Shown piece by piece: positions 25,202 to 33,653 of a stretch of DNA of 64,000 nt. Below the pieces are notes generated by a model that was not told the origin of the DNA, did no database searches, and was given only the letters and a program-made list of their open reading frames with translations. The DNA is from Nitrososphaerota archaeon (GTDB lineage: Archaea > Thermoproteota > Nitrososphaeria > Nitrososphaerales > Nitrosopumilaceae). Location: NCBI GenBank assembly GCA_028867675.1, contig JAGWGA010000005.1, forward strand, positions 1-64,000. The letters run 5' to 3'. The position numbers and the translations under genes are program-made. Each line of letters opens with the position of its first letter. Position 1 is the first letter of the stretch.

Positions 25202-26141
25202 CAAGCTAGAGATCTTCAGATCCACTACAAAGGATTACCTAGTGAGTGAACTGAAGGAATTATCACTAAATCCAGATCAATTGACATCAGTGTTAGAGAA
25301 GTCTATTGATGAAGCAATAAAAGATACAACCAAGAGAATGATACAGAGTAAAGACTTTTCACGTGGAATGCGTTTCTGGCAACGTGATTTAGAAGAATCA
25401 GCATGGCTTTATGTACAAGCAGTATTAGCACAAGGATCTAAAATCAATAATCTACGAGAACATATCAAATCATATGGCTCTGTATTCATCGTAGGTGCAG
25501 GACTTTCTTTCGAAAGTGGACTTCCTCTTATTAGTGTCCTAGAAAGTTTACTTGAATTTTGTAGTTCGAAGAATTATGTGGAATTACAAGGAAATAATGC
25601 AAATGTACTAAAACTCAAAAATGAATTTAGAAGAATTTGTTTAGACAAGAAACCTACAATCTCACATCTTGAGATATCCGAACATTTTCCAGATAAAATA
25701 TGGGAAATTGTTTGTCTGAATTGGGATAATCTCATCGAAGCTGCAGCACAAAGCAAGAGCAAACACATATCTAAAATAAATCAGGAAGTGAATCCCATTA
25801 CAGAACAAAATCATCTGTGGAAATTCCATGGTGATGTGGATATGATCAGTACTGATAATATCAAGGGAAGGGGAGGATGGGTTTTTCCATCAGACGGAGG
25901 TTTTGTCTTAAATTGTTTCCTAAAATATATTCAGGATACAAAAATAACAGAAAAACTGTTTACTTTAGTAATAGTTGGATACAGTGAAAGCGATGAGAAT
26001 GTTTACGAACAAGTGATAAAATTATTTGAACATTCACCTAAGCGCCCTACATTTAGAATAGTTCTTGACTTGAAGAAATTACATGATGCAAAGTATATTG
26101 TAGGGCCTTCTGATTATATTTTACCCAAGATCCTAAACTAA
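25164..26141 (+). CDS. SIR2-domain protein (probable NADase effector)
   Basis: A 325-residue protein. Residues 1-100 are a helical N-terminal extension. The SIR2 Rossmann domain then shows VGAGLSFESGLP (110-121), the NAD-site LNWDNL (185-190), the catalytic-type FHGD (221-224) and VGYSESDENV (271-280). These are the GAGxSxxSGxP, TNYDxL, LHG and GYSxxD marks of SIR2 proteins from antiphage systems such as Thoeris, DSR and SIR2-HerA. The nicotinamide-site Asn and His equivalents (Asn186 and His222) are present. Family knowledge suggests NAD+ hydrolysis on infection. No HerA, TIR or STAND partner is adjacent. Confidence 0.8.
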   Translation: MSDKSQKLGPLDNKLEIFRSTTKDYLVSELKELSLNPDQLTSVLEKSIDEAIKDTTKRMIQSKDFSRGMRFWQRDLEESAWLYVQAVLAQGSKINNLREHIKSYGSVFIVGAGLSFESGLPLISVLESLLEFCSSKNYVELQGNNANVLKLKNEFRRICLDKKPTISHLEISEHFPDKIWEIVCLNWDNLIEAAAQSKSKHISKINQEVNPITEQNHLWKFHGDVDMISTDNIKGRGGWVFPSDGGFVLNCFLKYIQDTKITEKLFTLVIVGYSESDENVYEQVIKLFEHSPKRPTFRIVLDLKKLHDAKYIVGPSDYILPKILN

Positions 26142-26214
26142 AAACATCAATCCTATTAATAAAAAATTAGATTAATTCCTATGATCTTCTGTATAATACT
26201 GATATACATCAAAT

Positions 26215-26601
26215 ATGAGTATGAAATTGATGCAACAACCAACAAAATTTTTAATTGTTTTTGTATTGAGCATTGTGGCAGGCATTATAATTGAATCTAT
26301 GATTGACTATGCTTACGGGATAAATTGGAAAAATGCCAAACCTGAAGATTTCTTCACAGGAATCACCTCACTATATTCTGGATACATGACATTCTACATG
26401 TTCTTGATATTGTCTATGTTTCTATCTCTCATCCTTACGGTTATTCCATACTTTACTTCAAAATTTCCAGATTCTAAATATATTCCAAAAATTAATAATA
26501 ATACTACAGTAATTCCGATTATCAGAGGCGTAACTTTTGGCTTTGGACTTATGATCTTATATCACTTATTCACAAAAGGATTACCAAAATTATTTATCTA
26601 G
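26215..26601 (+). CDS. Small membrane protein, three or four helices
   Basis: A 128-residue protein with membrane segments at about 10-32, 55-78 and 100-122. There is a short acidic loop (WKNAKPEDFF) and a lysine-rich end. A TATA-like GTATAATAC near 26187-26196 lies about 25 bases before the ATG, so the transcript is probably its own and not part of the SIR2 operon. The function is unknown. It could be a membrane partner of the element's defence genes. Confidence 0.62.
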   Translation: MSMKLMQQPTKFLIVFVLSIVAGIIIESMIDYAYGINWKNAKPEDFFTGITSLYSGYMTFYMFLILSMFLSLILTVIPYFTSKFPDSKYIPKINNNTTVIPIIRGVTFGFGLMILYHLFTKGLPKLFI

Positions 26602-26625
26602 TATTAAGATCGAAGATTATATCGC

Positions 26626-27768
26626 TCACGGTTTAAGCATCATTTCCTGTTTTTCTGTTAGCTTAAAACCAAATTTTTCACAAAACTCCATAATTGACTT
26701 GTAATCCTCTTTGATCATATTGAGATCCTTCTCTATCTTGGCGTAATCTGAAATTGTAAGATAAGGTTCAGCTTTTAGATACATTTCTCGTCTTTTTTCT
26801 TCTGTCTGCAGATAGTATGTATCAAGATAGAAATGATGACCCATCAAGGCCTCTGCAAAATCTCTTCCTACTGTATCGCCTACAGTAGTTCTGAAATACT
26901 TTCTAAAAGCATGAAAATGTATCATTCTTCTACCATTTTCATTTAATCTACTTAATTCTGGTATTTTCTGAATATGTCTAGCTAATGTAGTCAACAAGGT
27001 ACATTCAGCAATATACATAGGAGTGCATCTGAATTCTCTTCCTTGCTTCTTAGATTTGCTCTGATATTCTTCATTTTGTGTACGTAGTGTACCAAAAATT
27101 ATCTCATCTGATATTGCTAAGTTATTTTCACTTTCCTTCCAAGAGAAGACCCTTTTGAGATAATCCTTCAGTGCTATTGTTGCTTCAGTTGTTAAAAATG
27201 TCTCTCTCTGTTCCTTTGTTTTTGTAATCTCTGCTCTTATCTTGACCTTGGTAGGTTTTGAATTAAAGTCAATATCTGAAACTTTTATCTGTACTAGCTC
27301 ACCTACTCTGATTCCGCTTGCAACAGCAAACAGTACTGCAGTCTGAAGCTTAACCGGAAGATTTCGTAATAGTCTAACTAAGATCTCTTTGGTAAGTGGT
27401 TCTTCTCTATGCCTACGTTCTTTTGGAAGTTTTACTCTTTTTTTGAACTCTTCAGAATAGATCTTGACATCTTCATGCCAAAGAAAACCTTTGGTAGATG
27501 CCATCCAGAGATGTATTGATGGCGGCTGTTTTCCATTCTTATCTAAATAAGTTACAAACTCTCCTAATATTCTATAAACATCGAGCTTTCCACTCTTGAT
27601 ATTCTCTATGATGTTAACTACAGTTGATTGATGATTTTCTAATACGAATTGCTTGAAGTGATTAAGACCAATCTTATAGGTGTGAACCGTTCCAACACTG
27701 TGTGATATTGCATAAAGTGAATCAAGGTATGCAGAAAAAAGAGTATCATCATTTTTTGGGCTTGACAC
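26626..27768 (-). CDS. Tyrosine recombinase (integrase) of element 1
   Basis: A 380-residue archaeal integrase. The N-terminal SAM-like binding domain covers about 1-110. The catalytic domain has Arg154 (SGIRVGEL), a Lys near 183, His286 and Arg289 (HAFR), His312 (GHH) and the nucleophile Tyr318 or Tyr319 (LDTYYLQ). All residues for strand transfer are present. It sits at the right end of the element, next to nadM, as expected when the attachment site lies beside it. Confidence 0.85.
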   Translation of the reverse strand: MSSPKNDDTLFSAYLDSLYAISHSVGTVHTYKIGLNHFKQFVLENHQSTVVNIIENIKSGKLDVYRILGEFVTYLDKNGKQPPSIHLWMASTKGFLWHEDVKIYSEEFKKRVKLPKERRHREEPLTKEILVRLLRNLPVKLQTAVLFAVASGIRVGELVQIKVSDIDFNSKPTKVKIRAEITKTKEQRETFLTTEATIALKDYLKRVFSWKESENNLAISDEIIFGTLRTQNEEYQSKSKKQGREFRCTPMYIAECTLLTTLARHIQKIPELSRLNENGRRMIHFHAFRKYFRTTVGDTVGRDFAEALMGHHFYLDTYYLQTEEKRREMYLKAEPYLTISDYAKIEKDLNMIKEDYKSIMEFCEKFGFKLTEKQEMMLKP

Positions 27769-27869
27769 GAACAGACAAGCCTAGAAAATCTAGTTAAACA
27801 CACCGATTAACCAAATAGCCGCATTTGGTATATGATGGTTTTTTAAACAAGTGTAACAAGATCTCGACA

Positions 27870-28367
27870 ATGGATGGTCTTTTGATTGGTAGATTTCAAC
27901 CGTTTCACAAGGGACACTTGGCAGCTGTAGATTTTGCATTATCAAAGATTGAAAATCTATGGATTGGAATTGGAAGCTCAAACAAGAGCAATGAAAAAAG
28001 AAATCCATTTACCGCAGATGAACGAAAAGAAATGGTTCTCTCTTCCCTTGGTCCTGAGAGACTAAAAAGAGTCCAGATATTCTATGTTCCAGATACTGGT
28101 GATCATGACAAGTGGACTTTACATGTTGATTCTATTGTTCCAAAGTATGATGTAGTTTTTTCAAATGATGACTTTACTATTACATTATACAAAAAAAGAG
28201 AGAAAACCGTCATTGAGGTTCCTCTGTTGGAGCGAGATATGATATCTGGAACAAATATTCGTGAAATGATCTCTAGTGGAAAAGATTGGTCCGATCTTGT
28301 TCCTGAAGGAACTAAAAATGTGCTCTTAAAAATAGACGCAAAAACTAGGCTTTCCAAGATTCTTTAA
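27870..28367 (+). CDS. nadM: Nicotinamide-nucleotide adenylyltransferase
   Basis: Encodes 165 residues from ATG at 27870 (MDGLLIGRFQPFHKGHL). Fifteen codons of open frame lie upstream, but a TATA at about 27839-27848 (TTTTTTAAAC) puts the transcript start at 27870. The nucleotidyltransferase motif GRFQPFHKGHL and the late ISGTNIREMI loop, which binds ATP phosphates, are present. It makes NAD+ from NMN and ATP. This is the first core gene after element 1. Confidence 0.93.
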   Translation: MDGLLIGRFQPFHKGHLAAVDFALSKIENLWIGIGSSNKSNEKRNPFTADERKEMVLSSLGPERLKRVQIFYVPDTGDHDKWTLHVDSIVPKYDVVFSNDDFTITLYKKREKTVIEVPLLERDMISGTNIREMISSGKDWSDLVPEGTKNVLLKIDAKTRLSKIL

Positions 28368-28406
28368 TTATAAATAGCGGTTAACTTTCTCAAAAGTTGA
28401 ACTTAT

Positions 28407-29549
28407 TTGGAATATTTAGTAATGCTGCCTGGACCAACAAATGTTCCAGAAAGAGTAACACGCGCAATGTTTACTCACATGATAAATCACAGAAGTAAAG
28501 ATTTTGTCAAGTTATACGTAGATACCATAGAAAAAAGTCAAAAAATATTTGATACAACAAGCGATGTAGTAGCTCTTAGTGCATCTGGAACCGGAGCAGT
28601 GGAAGCATCTGTTGTAAACATGGTAAAGAAAGGCGACAAGGTAATAATTCCAGTTAACGGTGAATTTAGCAGCCGACTTGCAACAATGTTAGAATGGGCT
28701 GGTGCAAATGTTGTTCGCCTTACAACGCCATTTGGAGAGAATGCAAGTTTTGATAAAGTAAAAGAAGCATTTGACAACAATAAAGACGTTAAAGCATTCT
28801 ACGTTGTTTGGAATGAAACTTCAACTGGAACAATGGTAAATTATCTTGATAGAGTAAAAGATCTTACTGCAAGAAATGATTCATTCTATGTTGTAGATGG
28901 AGTATCAATACTTGGCGGTGAAGAATTTCACATGGATAAATGGGGGGTAGATGTATGTGTCACTGGATCACAAAAAGCATTTGCAGCTCCACCTGGAATC
29001 TCCCCAATTGCAGTTAGTCAAAAAGCAAAAAAACACATGATTGCAAATCCTCCTCCTACATTCTACTTTAACATGGCAAGATACTTCAAGTATTATGAAG
29101 ACACCAAAGAAACACCATTTACTCCTGCTATACCATTACTTTACGCATACAGAGAAGCACTTGATATTATGCTAGAAGAAGGAATGGAAAACAGAATTAA
29201 AAGACATAGAATTTGCTCTGATGCACTTTACAGTGGACTAAGCACGATGGGATTGACACCATTTGCAAAACAAGATGCACGTTCTACAGTTGTAATTGCC
29301 CTAAACTATCTTCAAGGACTTGATGACAAGACATTCAGAGGAACACTCTCTGAAAAATTCCGAGTTTTAGTTGCTGGTGGATTTGGTGAACTAAAAGGCA
29401 AAGTATTTCGAGTTGGATGCATGGGTGAAGTCCACAAATATCATGTAATGAGAACAATCTCAGCAATAGCATCTACACTTGATATGATGGGACACAAGAC
29501 AAATCCAGAAGCACTAAAAGTTGCTGAAGATAAACTAAAGTCATTATAA
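28407..29549 (+). CDS. Class V aminotransferase (serine/alanine-glyoxylate type)
   Basis: A 380-residue PLP enzyme of the alanine/serine-glyoxylate transaminase branch. Seen are LPGPTNVPERV (residues 7-17), ALSASGTGAVEASV, the PLP aspartate in VVDGVSILGG and the Schiff-base lysine in VTGSQKAF. GGFGELKGKVFRVGCMG follows near the end. The true donor and acceptor are unknown. The start is TTG at 28407, since a TATA-like TAATTATAAATAG lies near 28366-28378. Confidence 0.88.
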   Translation: MEYLVMLPGPTNVPERVTRAMFTHMINHRSKDFVKLYVDTIEKSQKIFDTTSDVVALSASGTGAVEASVVNMVKKGDKVIIPVNGEFSSRLATMLEWAGANVVRLTTPFGENASFDKVKEAFDNNKDVKAFYVVWNETSTGTMVNYLDRVKDLTARNDSFYVVDGVSILGGEEFHMDKWGVDVCVTGSQKAFAAPPGISPIAVSQKAKKHMIANPPPTFYFNMARYFKYYEDTKETPFTPAIPLLYAYREALDIMLEEGMENRIKRHRICSDALYSGLSTMGLTPFAKQDARSTVVIALNYLQGLDDKTFRGTLSEKFRVLVAGGFGELKGKVFRVGCMGEVHKYHVMRTISAIASTLDMMGHKTNPEALKVAEDKLKSL

Positions 29550-29550
29550 T

Positions 29551-29593
29551 TTCGTGTTAACTTAATATCCTGAACCATTTTGTTCGTGTTAAC
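29551..29593 (+). repeat. Direct repeat TTCGTGTTAAC, two copies
   Basis: The 11-mer occurs at 29551-29561 and 29583-29593, 32 bases apart, just after the stop of the class V aminotransferase. It is a candidate integrase-binding or attachment-related site at the left edge of the second island. No matching copy was found beside the integrase at 42769-42895. The rest of 29594-29724 shows no gene that I trust. Confidence 0.4.
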
Positions 29594-29724
29594 ACTGGTC
29601 TGAATCATACATAGAAAATAGACATCTATCTTATCTCTTATTGGTTATTATGAAATTACTCAATCTGGGATTTTTTGAAACAAATTAACATGATGACACT
29701 CTTTATTTAGTTCCATTAAGATCC

Positions 29725-30237
29725 GTGATCTCGCTATTGGAAACCTCGAATGAATGTCCTTTCTGTGGAGCAAATTCAATAAAGAAACTTCCCATTTCAG
29801 ACAGAGTAAAGAAGATAGGCGGAGGAGCCTCAGGAGCCGCAGGACCAACCAGTGGCTCTGGTTCTGGTACAATTGAATTAGAGCCAAATCCAGACAAAGA
29901 ACCACACTACAAATGTAATGGTTGTAATAAAAAATACGTTGATGCCTCGCTTGACATTAACATAATCATTAATAATTTCAAATGCCATCCAATTATAGCA
30001 ATGCAAATAGCTCATTATTATAAAAATAAAGTCACACTTACTGACCTTTTGACAGTATATAGAACAGGTATTGTGAGAAAACCAAGTAATTTCTTTTCTC
30101 CCTTGGCCGAGAAAATATCGAAACGCCAACTTTTCATATGTTTTAATTTTAATGGAGTGAGAACAGTTGGAACATTTGTAAAGGAAAAGGAAAGCGATAT
30201 AGAGTACTATAAGATGAAAATGTTGGGGATACCTTGA
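29725..30237 (+). CDS. Zinc-ribbon protein, first gene of an accessory trio
   Basis: Encodes 170 residues from GTG at 29725. CPFC (residues 10-13) and CNGC (66-69) form a zinc ribbon. They are split by a Gly/Ala/Ser-rich linker (GGGASGAAGPTSGSGSGT) of the kind that separates domains. The C-terminal 90 residues are a helical and strand domain with HYYKNKVTLTDLLTVYRTGIV. It overlaps the next gene by four bases. It is probably a DNA-binding component of the cassette. Confidence 0.6.
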   Translation: MISLLETSNECPFCGANSIKKLPISDRVKKIGGGASGAAGPTSGSGSGTIELEPNPDKEPHYKCNGCNKKYVDASLDINIIINNFKCHPIIAMQIAHYYKNKVTLTDLLTVYRTGIVRKPSNFFSPLAEKISKRQLFICFNFNGVRTVGTFVKEKESDIEYYKMKMLGIP

Positions 30238-30836
30238 TGGAAGAAAATTCTTTGGCAGAAAAGGTCTATAATGTTTCAGAAATAGATGCAATGATTAAAA
30301 CACAAACAAAAGATTTCAAATATAGCTTACTAGACGTTATTCTCCTTTTGTTATACGCTGATAAGGATCCCATTAGAGGCAAAATAAGACAGATGAAACA
30401 AATATTTTTAGCATTAAAAGAGGTATTACCCAAAGACTCTACCCAACCAGTTATTTTCAAACGAAAACAATTTGGTCCATATAGTGAAGAAATTGAATAT
30501 GCAATAGATCAACTAGCTTTTTCAAATTATGTTTCAATATTGGGTAGAAAAACTTCAAATGATTTTTCTGTGAAAATAGAAAGAAAAGGAATAGAATACA
30601 TTAAGAATGAATTTGACAATCTACCTAATGATATACAAATTACATTAAAAGAAAAGCGTCATGAATGGGACACATTCACTTCTACTGGAATCATAAATTA
30701 TGTCTATATTCACAATAAGGAATTTCTTGAAAATTCAGTACTGAAGAAACGTCACACATTAGATTGGAGTAATCCTAACCAACTTCCTGAAAAAGTTACA
30801 AAAAAATCTAAATTGGGTGAAGATGATGATAATTGA
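30234..30836 (+). CDS. Winged-helix/Panacea-like protein, second gene of the trio
   Basis: A 200-residue protein with a recognisable helical core: LLDVILLLLYADKDPIRGKI, then QIFLALKEVLP, then FKRKQFGPYSEEIEYAIDQL and a wing-like KIERKGIEYIKNEF. The FGPYSEE element and the preceding LLYAD and RxxQ helices resemble the DUF4065/Panacea antitoxin group and the YwgA-type winged helix. I cannot tell which by eye. It could be an antitoxin or repressor for the third protein. Confidence 0.55.
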   Translation: MMEENSLAEKVYNVSEIDAMIKTQTKDFKYSLLDVILLLLYADKDPIRGKIRQMKQIFLALKEVLPKDSTQPVIFKRKQFGPYSEEIEYAIDQLAFSNYVSILGRKTSNDFSVKIERKGIEYIKNEFDNLPNDIQITLKEKRHEWDTFTSTGIINYVYIHNKEFLENSVLKKRHTLDWSNPNQLPEKVTKKSKLGEDDDN

Positions 30837-31986
30837 GGACATTAAACGTAGATCAGTTGATGACCAAAGCGATCCTACAAGTCCGTATTATTTCAAAACT
30901 AGAATTATTGATATAACCACTGATCGAGGAAGATTTTCTACACCTGGAAGAGTAGTTACGCGTACTGAACTTGTTGCAAGATCCGAATTTGGGATGTCAC
31001 GAGCATTACCAAAAGATCTGAATATTGATTTCAGAATACTAATTGATGATCAAATGAAAGATTTTACCAATGATAATAAATCTGTTAAAACATTAATTCA
31101 AAAAACAAAACAATTCAATGACATAACGAGAAAATCTATCTTTTCCATGTCTGTTTTTCAACCAGCTGAGAACGTTCTAACTTCAATGACTACTGAAACA
31201 AAAATAAAATTTGCTGATCTACAAGCTGATTTTCTTCAAAAAAGATTAGGTACGAATTTAATCACATACCCATATCTTGGATTACCTTATTCAGAATACG
31301 TGGATTTCATCAATGCACGATATCAAAGAAATGAGAATTTCTCAACTGTTTTTGTACTTGATATGAACATGGAGCCTACAACATTTTCTAAAATAATTGA
31401 ACATCTAGTTAAGAAAGGTCCAACAATAATACCTCTAATTTATAGAGATTGGCAAGATACTCCACTACAACATAATGTGATAAGTTCATATTTTAATCAT
31501 AATCAAGTGGCATTTTTTGCATGTCAAGTACCTAGAGAAGAACCAGGAAGTCATACAAGTAATCTACACTCTGTAGCTTTTGGAGGAGGTTTTGATCTGG
31601 TTTCACTGGAGCAACGACGTGGTTTTGGTAAAAATACAAAACTTGATCTGACAAAAATCAGATTTTTCTCACCTAAGACCTTGAGTCTTGATATTCTAGA
31701 AAATGTAATCAGCGATCCTGACAGAAACCTCTATAGTGAGTTTAATTTTGCACCTCACAATTTCAATGATTTTGTTTATCTACGTAAGATAATTGATGGT
31801 TATGTAGGTGCAAGAGTACATCCACAAAAATACCAAATCCTATACTATCTGACTAGATTGCATGAAGCCTTAACCAGTCCTCCAATCTTTGAAATGTCAC
31901 AAGATCTAATAATTAAAAAAGAAATTTCTCAATTTATTACTCAAACCAGCCTCAAAAATGTGCCATTGATAAGGAATAGACATTAG
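30817..31986 (+). CDS. Unrecognised protein, third gene of the trio (possible toxin/effector)
   Basis: A 389-residue soluble protein. ATGs at 30817, 30823 and 30826 are all possible starts, and the first two overlap the preceding gene. It has alternating strand-helix stretches (VFVLDMNMEPTTF, GPTIIPLIYRDWQ, VAFFACQVPREEP, HSVAFGGGFDLVSLE, TKIRFFSP), which suggests a barrel or Rossmann-type fold. GARVHPQKYQILYYLTRLHEAL follows. No known family is identified. Its position after a possible antitoxin makes an effector role worth testing. Confidence 0.55.
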   Translation: MKMMIIEDIKRRSVDDQSDPTSPYYFKTRIIDITTDRGRFSTPGRVVTRTELVARSEFGMSRALPKDLNIDFRILIDDQMKDFTNDNKSVKTLIQKTKQFNDITRKSIFSMSVFQPAENVLTSMTTETKIKFADLQADFLQKRLGTNLITYPYLGLPYSEYVDFINARYQRNENFSTVFVLDMNMEPTTFSKIIEHLVKKGPTIIPLIYRDWQDTPLQHNVISSYFNHNQVAFFACQVPREEPGSHTSNLHSVAFGGGFDLVSLEQRRGFGKNTKLDLTKIRFFSPKTLSLDILENVISDPDRNLYSEFNFAPHNFNDFVYLRKIIDGYVGARVHPQKYQILYYLTRLHEALTSPPIFEMSQDLIIKKEISQFITQTSLKNVPLIRNRH

Positions 31987-32020
31987 TGTATAATCTTTAA
32001 ACAATTCTGAGTCGTTATCT

Positions 32021-32069
32021 TCAAAGATATATAATGAATTTTTTAGAAAATTGAATTTTTCATATTCCG
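32021..32069 (+). repeat. Dispersed AT-rich repeat, copy 1
   Basis: Contains TCAAAGATATATAATGAA followed by TTTTTTAGAAAATTGAA and TTTTTCATATTCC. It lies 35 bases after the stop at 31986. It shares the AAAGATATAT core and following ATTCATTTTT/AGAAAT pattern with copies at 35007 and 38546, but more loosely than those two share with each other. Confidence 0.45.
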
Positions 32070-32123
32070 CGTTGGTGCTCCCGTAAAGTTCTAGTCTTTG
32101 ATAGACTGAATACTTTTGGTATC

Positions 32124-33641
32124 ATGTCATCAAAATTACGAATTATAGCATTTTCTGATTATAGGGTTCAGGATATAGATCTACTAATGGATTTTCTTCA
32201 AAAGATGGAAGAAAAACCGGATTTGATACTCTATGCTGGTGATGATATAGATAGATTCGTTGAGCACAAGATGGTATTTTCAAGTAAAGATCCTAGGATA
32301 ATGAAACGTGGAAAAATGATACGGAACCGCTTTGAAGAAATTGCTACATTATCAAAACTCGGTCTGTGTGCAGTAATAGGAAACGATGACTTTCCAACAG
32401 TACGAGAATACATTCAAGGAAAAAATGTTCATAGTGTTCAGAAAGATCCTTTTGTTTTTGGTGATTATGTTGTGATAGGAATAGAAGGTGCAATAGATGA
32501 TCCAAAAGATAAGAGTATAGGAATAGGCTTTACACTTTACAGCGAATCTACTCTTAAAAAACATCTTGCAAATATGAAAAAGAAAATCAAGAATAAAAAA
32601 ATGATAATTCTTTCTCACTCTCCCCCTCGAAATACATTAGATCTAGCTTATAGATTTGGAATTAGAAATATTGGTTCCAAAGCATTGAAAGAGTTTATAG
32701 AAAAAAATCAAAACGATATTCCTCTAGTTGTTTGTGGTCATGTCCATTTACAGGGTGGCAAAAATACAACTATTGGAAAAACTTCCATTGTAAATGCTGC
32801 TTCACATGACAATTTAGGAGAGCCTGGCAGAATTGCAATCATAGACATTAGTGAAAATAATATCAAAATAGGTTGGCATGAAATGTACGGAATAGAAGGA
32901 ATCTTTGGAATAGGACCTGTAACATATCAAAAATTCAAGGAAGCAGGAATAATGACAGTAGATAAGCTTCATGGTGTTAGTGTGGAAGAGTTATGCAAAT
33001 ATATCAAATGTAATCCAAACGTTGCCAGCAAATTTCTAATAAGAGCTAAAGCATCTTATGAAAAGAAAATAATTATTCTTGAAAGAATGATATCCATTGA
33101 GGATGATTCAGCTTTTCTTGATATTGAAACTGACTTGGCACAGAAGCTAGTTTGGTTGATTGGCATTTATTTTAGAAAAACTAATGAATTTGTTCAACTT
33201 GTTGCTCATGAACCTTCTCAGGAAAAATCTATGCTCAAAGAATTCCTCAATAAAATGAGAGGATTCAAAGGAAAAATCTATACATTTTCAGGAACCAGAT
33301 TCGATGAGAGGGTAATAAAAAATAGGCTCGGTTATCATAAAATGGATTCTACCAATCTCTCTGAGTTTGTAGATCTAGCTGGGTACATACAGCGATCTTT
33401 TGCATTCCCTCTGAAATCTTATGGTCTGAAGTCAATTGCAAGCTATTTTGGTTATAATTATAGGCATCAAGATCTTAGCGGAATGACAGTTGCATTAGAA
33501 TATCTCCATAACTATCAAAAAACTAAAGATAAAAAACTCATGAAGAAGCTTTTGGAATACAACGAAGATGATATCTATTCATTACCTTGGATAATGGAAA
33601 AGCTTTCTTTAATGATTAAAGATAAGTTCCACCCAGTTTAA
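32124..33641 (+). CDS. Phosphoesterase-HhH-DEDD nuclease fusion protein
   Basis: A 505-residue three-part protein. Residues 1-255 are a calcineurin-like phosphoesterase: GDD (39-41), GNDD (86-89), SHSPP (164-168) and GHVH (205-208) are intact, but the first motif reads SDYR where D-x-H is usual. Residues 258-290 form a helix-hairpin-helix DNA-binding unit (IFGIGPVTYQKFKEAGI). Residues 328-495 are an RNase H-like exonuclease of the YprB/DEDD sort: FLDIETD (331-337), SGTRFDERVI (389-398) and YNEDDIYSL (479-487). It is probably a nuclease acting on DNA or RNA. It is 12 bases from its downstream partner. Confidence 0.75.
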   Translation: MSSKLRIIAFSDYRVQDIDLLMDFLQKMEEKPDLILYAGDDIDRFVEHKMVFSSKDPRIMKRGKMIRNRFEEIATLSKLGLCAVIGNDDFPTVREYIQGKNVHSVQKDPFVFGDYVVIGIEGAIDDPKDKSIGIGFTLYSESTLKKHLANMKKKIKNKKMIILSHSPPRNTLDLAYRFGIRNIGSKALKEFIEKNQNDIPLVVCGHVHLQGGKNTTIGKTSIVNAASHDNLGEPGRIAIIDISENNIKIGWHEMYGIEGIFGIGPVTYQKFKEAGIMTVDKLHGVSVEELCKYIKCNPNVASKFLIRAKASYEKKIIILERMISIEDDSAFLDIETDLAQKLVWLIGIYFRKTNEFVQLVAHEPSQEKSMLKEFLNKMRGFKGKIYTFSGTRFDERVIKNRLGYHKMDSTNLSEFVDLAGYIQRSFAFPLKSYGLKSIASYFGYNYRHQDLSGMTVALEYLHNYQKTKDKKLMKKLLEYNEDDIYSLPWIMEKLSLMIKDKFHPV

Positions 33642-33653
33642 GATAATAAAACT

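Larger units (their letters stand above)
20281..27800. mobile_element. Integrated element 1 (replication module, SIR2 cassette, tyrosine recombinase)
   Basis: A block between two core genes, rtcA and nadM, with a repeat field, small zinc-ribbon genes, a replication-type ATPase, an unrecognised three-gene cassette with a SIR2 protein, a membrane protein and a tyrosine recombinase at the right end. The gene content is accessory and mostly unrecognised, and AT content looks higher than in neighbours. I could not find a convincing direct repeat for the two ends, so the limits are approximate: left between 20266 and about 20340, right between 27769 and 27840. No tRNA lies at either end. Confidence 0.65.

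Noticed and set aside
25164-26141. Assignment of the SIR2 gene to Thoeris, DSR or SIR2-HerA
   Set aside because: No TIR protein, HerA helicase or large single-protein architecture is near. The partners are different.
27825-27869. N-terminal extension of nadM
   Set aside because: A TATA box at about 27839-27848 lies inside it; the family start is MDGLLIGRFQ at 27870.
20266-27869. Short matches such as ATGATGGT or GATTAAC at both ends of element 1 as att sites
   Set aside because: They are seven or eight bases long in AT-rich DNA and not in consistent positions.
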